This document shows positions 5,989 through 8,823 of a DNA stretch of 8,823 bases, one piece after another. The notes below the pieces were generated by a model that did not search any database, was not told the DNA's origin, and saw only the letters and a program-made list of their open reading frames with translations. How positions within the stretch are numbered: the first letter of the stretch is position 1; each line of letters opens with the position of its first letter. The position numbers and the translations under genes are program-made. This stretch comes from Pseudofrankia asymbiotica (GTDB taxonomy: Bacteria; Actinomycetota; Actinomycetes; Frankiales; Frankiaceae), in contig NZ_MOMC01000069.1 of the NCBI RefSeq assembly GCF_001983105.1, forward strand, positions 8,526 to 17,348, given 5' to 3'.

Positions 5989-6905
5989 AGCTTCTCCCAG
6001 CGCCGGCCGAGGTCACCGATCCAGACGGCCGCCTCGGCACTGTCGCGGACGAACGCCGCGGCCGGCACCGAGACCTCGGTGACGCCGGTCTCGGCCATCG
6101 CCGCCGCCGCGGCCAGCGTCCGGTCGAGGTCGAGCCCACGGCCCTCGCCGCGGGCCAGCGGCAGGGAGTGGCGCACCCGCGGGACGGCGTCGCCCCGGCC
6201 GGCGGCCGCCCAGGCCTCGCGGATCTTCTCGACGCCGGCCGCCACCCCCTCGGTCGACTCGCCCATGATCGGGATCCAGCCGTCGCCCAGCTCGGTGATC
6301 CGGCGCAGGTTGCGCCTGGTCAGCGGGCCGCTGAACAGGACCGCCGGCCCGTTCGGCTGGACCGGTTTCGGGTCGCACCAGATCTTCTCGAAGGCGATCG
6401 TCGGCAGGTCCACCGCGGCGCCGCCGCCGGGTGCCCACAGCGCCCGGCAGGCGGCGATCGTGTCGTCGAGGATCTGCGCCCTGTTGTCGAAGTCGAGGTC
6501 GAGGGTCTCGTACTCCTCGGGCTGCCAGCCGGTACCGACGCCGATCTCGAGGCGACCCCGGGAAAGCGCGTCCAGCGTGGCGCACATCTTGGCGAGCAGC
6601 GGCGCGCGGCGCAGCCCCGCGATCAGGACGCCGGTCGACAGCCGCACCCGCGACGTCGCCCCGGCAACGACCGACAGCAGCGTGAGCGGCTCCAGCCAGG
6701 GCGAGCCGTGCGGGAAGTTGAACGTCCCGAACGGGTACCGGTCGGTCCGCTCGCCCATGACCACGTGGTCGCTCTGCACGATGGTGTCGATGCCGGCGTC
6801 GTCGGCCGCGCGGCACAGATCGACGATCTTGTGCTGCTCGTCCGTCCTGAACATCGACTCCCCGACGGGCAGGCCGATCGCGAGCCGAGGACGCGATGTC
6901 GTCAT
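5979..6905 (-). CDS. LLM class F420-dependent oxidoreductase (Rv2161c-like)
   Basis: A 308-residue luciferase-like monooxygenase-fold protein (TIM barrel) of the F420-dependent type, best matching by eye the Rv2161c-like group in length and motifs. Visible signatures are QSDHVVMGERTDRYPFG (44-60), WLEPLTLLSVVAGATSRVRL (70-89), STGVLI (90-95), LLAKMCATLDALSRGRLEIG (103-122) with VGTGW (123-127), and ELGDGWIP (205-212). Such enzymes move hydride between coenzyme F420 and small substrates; some use FMN instead, and the cofactor cannot be settled by eye. There is no signal peptide, so it is cytoplasmic. An upstream ATG at 6935 is in frame, but the ATG at 6905 has AAGGAGG 8 nt ahead and is preferred. 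It is the first gene of the operon and overlaps the SnoaL-like gene by 10 bp. An AT-rich promoter region resembling that of the MarR gene lies immediately upstream. Confidence 0.92.
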   Translation of the reverse strand: MTTSRPRLAIGLPVGESMFRTDEQHKIVDLCRAADDAGIDTIVQSDHVVMGERTDRYPFGTFNFPHGSPWLEPLTLLSVVAGATSRVRLSTGVLIAGLRRAPLLAKMCATLDALSRGRLEIGVGTGWQPEEYETLDLDFDNRAQILDDTIAACRALWAPGGGAAVDLPTIAFEKIWCDPKPVQPNGPAVLFSGPLTRRNLRRITELGDGWIPIMGESTEGVAAGVEKIREAWAAAGRGDAVPRVRHSLPLARGEGRGLDLDRTLAAAAAMAETGVTEVSVPAAAFVRDSAEAAVWIGDLGRRWEKLWS

Positions 6906-6935
6906 CACCCGGGCCTCCTTGCTCCTCGCCGTCAT

Positions 6936-6966
6936 GACTCACATCAAGATCATGTATATTGTCTGC
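6936..6966 (-). promoter_or_regulatory. Promoter/operator region of the LLM-SDR operon
   Basis: An AT-rich patch 30 nt upstream of the preferred LLM start codon, in otherwise very GC-rich DNA. On the coding strand it carries GCAGACA, ATATACATG and TGATGTG. The last two blocks match the MarR gene's upstream region in order, orientation and near-identical spacing. ACATCAAGATCATGT (6941-6955, plus strand) is an imperfect 15-bp inverted repeat (5 of 7 pairs), a size suited to a dimeric winged-helix repressor. TATACA is a possible -10 box, but no clear -35 is seen. Confidence 0.45.
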
Positions 6967-7067
6967 AAACGTTACGCCGCTCGAGCCGTGGGCGCTCGTG
7001 GTCAGCACCCGCGACCTCGGGTACCTCGAGACGGGGCCTCTGCCGGCGGTCAGTGTCGGCGTCGGCC

Positions 7068-7106
7068 GTCGCGGGTCGGCGTCGCGGGTCGGCGTCGCGG
7101 GTCAGG
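7068..7106. repeat. Short 13-bp direct repeat
   Basis: GTCGCGGGTCGGC occurs at 7068-7080 and 7081-7093 exactly, and at 7094-7106 with 11 of 13 matches. It lies just downstream of the unrecognised gene's stop codon and upstream of the LLM promoter. It is likely a slippage product; no function can be read from it. Confidence 0.85.
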
Positions 7107-7117
7107 TCGGCTCGCGG

Positions 7118-7504
7118 TCAGCCCAGGTCGAGGCCGCGGGCCTCGTCGCTAGCCCACCAGTACAGCCGCGTCTCGTCGTAGGTAATGACCAGCAAGGTCC
7201 GCACCGCGCCGGGTGGCCAGTTCCGCGCGCGCACCTCGTCCTCCCAGGCGTCCTTCAGCCAGCCCGGCTCGCCCTCGCCGCCGCCGCGCAGGGCCACCGA
7301 GCCCGCGCCTCGGGCGCCGAGCCGCCAGCCGCCCGCCCGCAGCCAGATGTCGACGGCCCCGGCGAACGCCCGGGCCGGCTGGGCCGCCTGGGCCGGGTGC
7401 GCGGCCCGGACGGGCGACACCGGCGGCAGCGCCAGCGGCAACGCGACCACCTCGACAAGGTGCCCGGCGCGCACGCCGCGCTCGTCGTCGTCCCAGCTCG
7501 CCAC
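7118..7504 (-). CDS. Hypothetical protein, 128 residues
   Basis: I do not recognise this protein. It is soluble, without signal peptide or membrane segment. An acidic start (ASWDDDERGVRAGHLVEVV) leads into a Pro/Ala-rich central part (about residues 25-50). The C-terminal half is rich in Trp, Gly and charged residues: WLRAGGWRLGARG, then WLKDAWEDEVRARNWPPGAV and a beta-like LLVITYDETRLYWWASDEA. Six to seven tryptophans and balanced charges argue for a real folded protein rather than a shadow frame. The GTG at 7504 is preferred because AGGTGG lies 8 nt upstream. A GTG at 7516 is in frame and sits where transcription should begin if the promoter at 7523-7550 is right, so a leaderless transcript giving a protein four residues longer is possible. 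The frame is open to 7558. It stands alone, 212 bp upstream of the LLM gene. Confidence 0.6.
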   Translation of the reverse strand: MASWDDDERGVRAGHLVEVVALPLALPPVSPVRAAHPAQAAQPARAFAGAVDIWLRAGGWRLGARGAGSVALRGGGEGEPGWLKDAWEDEVRARNWPPGAVRTLLVITYDETRLYWWASDEARGLDLG

Positions 7505-7522
7505 GCGATTACCCACCTGTGC

Positions 7523-7550
7523 AGGATAAACAGTTCCGAGATCAGAGCAA
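7523..7550 (-). promoter_or_regulatory. Candidate promoter of the hypothetical gene
   Basis: On the minus strand, TTGCTC (7545-7550) and TATCCT (7523-7528) are separated by 16 nt, a fair match to -35/-10 boxes. Transcription would begin near 7516, on or just before the GTG codons at 7516 and 7504. This means a leader of 0-12 nt. Confidence 0.35.
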
Positions 7551-7786
7551 GGCGCCACGGTGTTTTTCCGCGGATATCGCCGCCGGCTTTCCGGCTTCCC
7601 CTCGCCGTCTCGCTGCCTTTCTTTTGTTTAGCGCTTTTCGAGCGCTCGCGACCTCCATTTTGGCGGCGCATACCGTCGACAGGGCTGGTGGCCGGCGCAA
7701 TAGACACCAAGAGTCGTGGCCATCGCCGAACGCCGTTGTCCTCGTCATCCCTCGGAACGTCACGGGGTGGCGTCTCAACGCGCGGA
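7551..7786. other. AT-richer non-coding stretch
   Basis: Between the hypothetical gene's promoter and the substrate-binding protein's terminator I see no supportable gene. The part from about 7605 to 7670 is notably AT-richer than its surroundings, with runs such as CTTTCTTTTGTTTAG. It contains a small hairpin, AGCGCT-TTTCG-AGCGCT (7630-7646). The minus-strand frame 7542-7778 is Arg/Lys-rich and has no convincing ribosome binding site. Confidence 0.4.
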
Positions 7787-7820
7787 TCGGGCTCGGCCGC
7801 CCACCGGCGGCCGAGCCCGA
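7787..7820 (-). terminator. Strong GC-rich hairpin terminator
   Basis: TCGGGCTCGGCCGCC (7787-7801) and GGCGGCCGAGCCCGA (7806-7820) form a perfect 15-bp stem with a CACC loop, 37 bp beyond the stop codon of the substrate-binding protein gene. No U-tract follows on the minus strand, as is usual for actinobacterial stem-only terminators. Position, symmetry and length make this the clearest terminator in the window. Confidence 0.85.
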
Positions 7821-7857
7821 CTGTGTCCTGTCGCCGGTTACCCGGCCCGTCCGCGGA

Positions 7858-8823
7858 TCAGGACTGCGGCGCCACGGTGACGCCCGGGATCACGTCACCG
7901 CAGATCGGGTCGGCGCCCTTGACGGGCGTGAACTTGTCGCCCTCCAGCTTCGTGACCCAGGTGCAGTTGCCCGCCCCGCCCACGATGTTCTCGCGGTCGT
8001 TGATGTCGAGCTTGCGGCCGCCGAACAGGCCCATGGCGTCCCAGTCGTGGATGCCCGACAGCGAGGTGATGAGCGACGCCTGGGTCGGGTTGGCGCCGGC
8101 TCCCTTCAGCCCGCGGACGAGCAGCCCGACGGCGGCGTACCCGTTGTACATGGCGTAGGTGGGCACGGTGGTGACCTTGGCGTCCTTGAGGTCACTCTGG
8201 AACTGCTTGGTGGCGGCCGTCTGCAGCTCGATGGGCTCGTAGCCGAGCTGGAAGTAGACGTTCTGGGCGGCGTTGAGCGCGCCGGGGCCGGCCTGCTCGA
8301 GGTCGCCGCCGTAGCCGGTGGGCAGCAGCGCGACCTTGAGGGCGACGCCCTGCTGGCGCAGCCCGGTGATCAGGGCGAAGGAGGTGTTCGGGTCGACGGA
8401 CGCGGTGAACCCGTCGATGCCGGCCTTCTTCATGGCCAGGACGGTCGGGCCGACGTCGGTGCTGCCGAAGGGGAACTTGGCGTTGAGGTAACCGACCTGG
8501 AGACCCGCGGCCTTGGCCGACTCCCCTGAGGCGAGGGCGGACTCCGAGGACAGCGGGGAGACCGAGTAGCCGATCGAGGCGACGTTGGTGACGCTCTGCT
8601 GCTTGAAGAACTTGCCGATGGTCGTCGCGACCTTGGTCTGCTGCAGCGCTCCGACGACGGAGAACATGTTCTTCGCCGTGATCCACTCGGGGCCGTCCTC
8701 GGCCATGCCGACCACCGGGACCTTGTGGGCGGTCAGGTAGTTCGCGGCCGTGAAGGCGAGGGCCGAGTGCGCGATGACGACGAGCACGTGGTCCTGCGTG
8801 ACCATCTTCTGCGCGGCTGAGAG
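7858..8823 (-). CDS. ABC transporter substrate-binding protein, branched-chain amino acid type (5' end outside window)
   Basis: The last 321 residues of a type I periplasmic-binding-fold protein. The reading frame stays open through 8823, so the signal peptide, probable lipobox and first lobe strands are missing. Family features are the hinge and lobe pattern HVLVVIAHSALAFTAANYLT followed by AHKVPVVG (12-39), TIGKFFKQQSVTNVASIG (68-85), MKKAGIDGFTASVDPNTS (131-148), ALITGLRQQGV (150-160) and PTYAMYNGYAAVGLLVRGLK (221-240). Two cysteines near the C-terminus (Cys287 and Cys308) probably form a disulfide, consistent with an exported protein. Such proteins capture amino acids, amides or aromatic/short organic acids outside the membrane and deliver them to an ABC permease, which should lie upstream beyond the window if clustered. 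The ligand cannot be assigned. A strong hairpin follows, so this is the last gene of its transcript. Confidence 0.92.
   Translation of the reverse strand, partial: LSAAQKMVTQDHVLVVIAHSALAFTAANYLTAHKVPVVGMAEDGPEWITAKNMFSVVGALQQTKVATTIGKFFKQQSVTNVASIGYSVSPLSSESALASGESAKAAGLQVGYLNAKFPFGSTDVGPTVLAMKKAGIDGFTASVDPNTSFALITGLRQQGVALKVALLPTGYGGDLEQAGPGALNAAQNVYFQLGYEPIELQTAATKQFQSDLKDAKVTTVPTYAMYNGYAAVGLLVRGLKGAGANPTQASLITSLSGIHDWDAMGLFGGRKLDINDRENIVGGAGNCTWVTKLEGDKFTPVKGADPICGDVIPGVTVAPQS

Noticed and set aside
5365..7152. Long plus-strand open frame over the LLM and SnoaL-like genes
   Set aside because: It is antisense to two genes with clear protein motifs; its product is Arg/Pro/Ala-rich without family features, a usual artefact of high GC.
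7542..7778. Minus-strand 78-codon basic frame
   Set aside because: No ribosome binding site, it overlaps the likely promoter of the hypothetical gene, and its composition gives no support for a real protein.
7213..8529. Long plus-strand open frame over the hypothetical and substrate-binding genes
   Set aside because: It runs antisense to a convincing substrate-binding protein and straight through the strong hairpin, with no motif or ribosome binding site.

Overview
The window reads as chromosomal DNA of a very GC-rich actinobacterium. GC at third codon positions is near saturation, start sites carry strong purine-rich ribosome binding sites, GTG starts occur, and the gene set is typical of the group: an F420-type luciferase-like oxidoreductase, several short-chain dehydrogenases (SDRs), a class I cytochrome P450, a SnoaL/NTF2-like protein and a branched-chain-amino-acid-type substrate-binding protein. 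The mixture recalls Frankia-like soil actinomycetes, but the genus is an inference from gene style only.

Left part (1-2400, minus strand): a cytochrome P450 (931-2184) is followed 164 bp downstream by a classical NAD-type SDR (5-766). This is a plausible oxidise-then-dehydrogenate pair. Upstream of the P450 is a promoter-like zone with two near-perfect palindromes (2335-2348 and 2373-2389). From 2395 to 3279 there is no intact gene, but 2719-3279 encodes a recognisable ECF sigma factor region 2 whose C-terminal half is lost, probably a decayed sigma gene.

Centre (3460-6966): a plus-strand MarR-family regulator (3544-4062) converges on a tightly overlapping minus-strand operon. Its order is luciferase-like F420-dependent oxidoreductase (5979-6905), SnoaL/NTF2-like protein (5440-5988), an SDR truncated before its catalytic Tyr/Lys (4943-5440), and an intact NADP-type SDR (4180-4953). 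All three junctions overlap, by 10, 1 and 11 bp. Between the converging stop codons lies a compact tandem array: six perfect copies of a 17-bp unit built on the palindrome CTGATCAG, then a degenerate unit and a 15-bp duplication containing an 18-bp perfect palindrome. The regions upstream of the MarR gene and of the operon share a similar element in the same orientation (3460-3491 and 6936-6966). This makes the operon the likely target of an autoregulating MarR protein.

Right part (6967-8823, minus strand): a short GC-rich 13-bp repeat, an unrecognised 128-residue protein (7118-7504) with a promoter so close that its transcript may be leaderless or nearly so, an AT-richer non-coding stretch, a 15-bp perfect-stem hairpin terminator (7787-7820), and the 3' part of an ABC-type substrate-binding protein gene (7858-8823) that enters from beyond the window.

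The most coherent unit is the MarR-controlled LLM / SnoaL-like / SDR cassette, probably for oxidation or reduction of a small hydrophobic molecule. Its substrate cannot be read from the sequence. I found no RNA gene, CRISPR array, transposase or phage gene.
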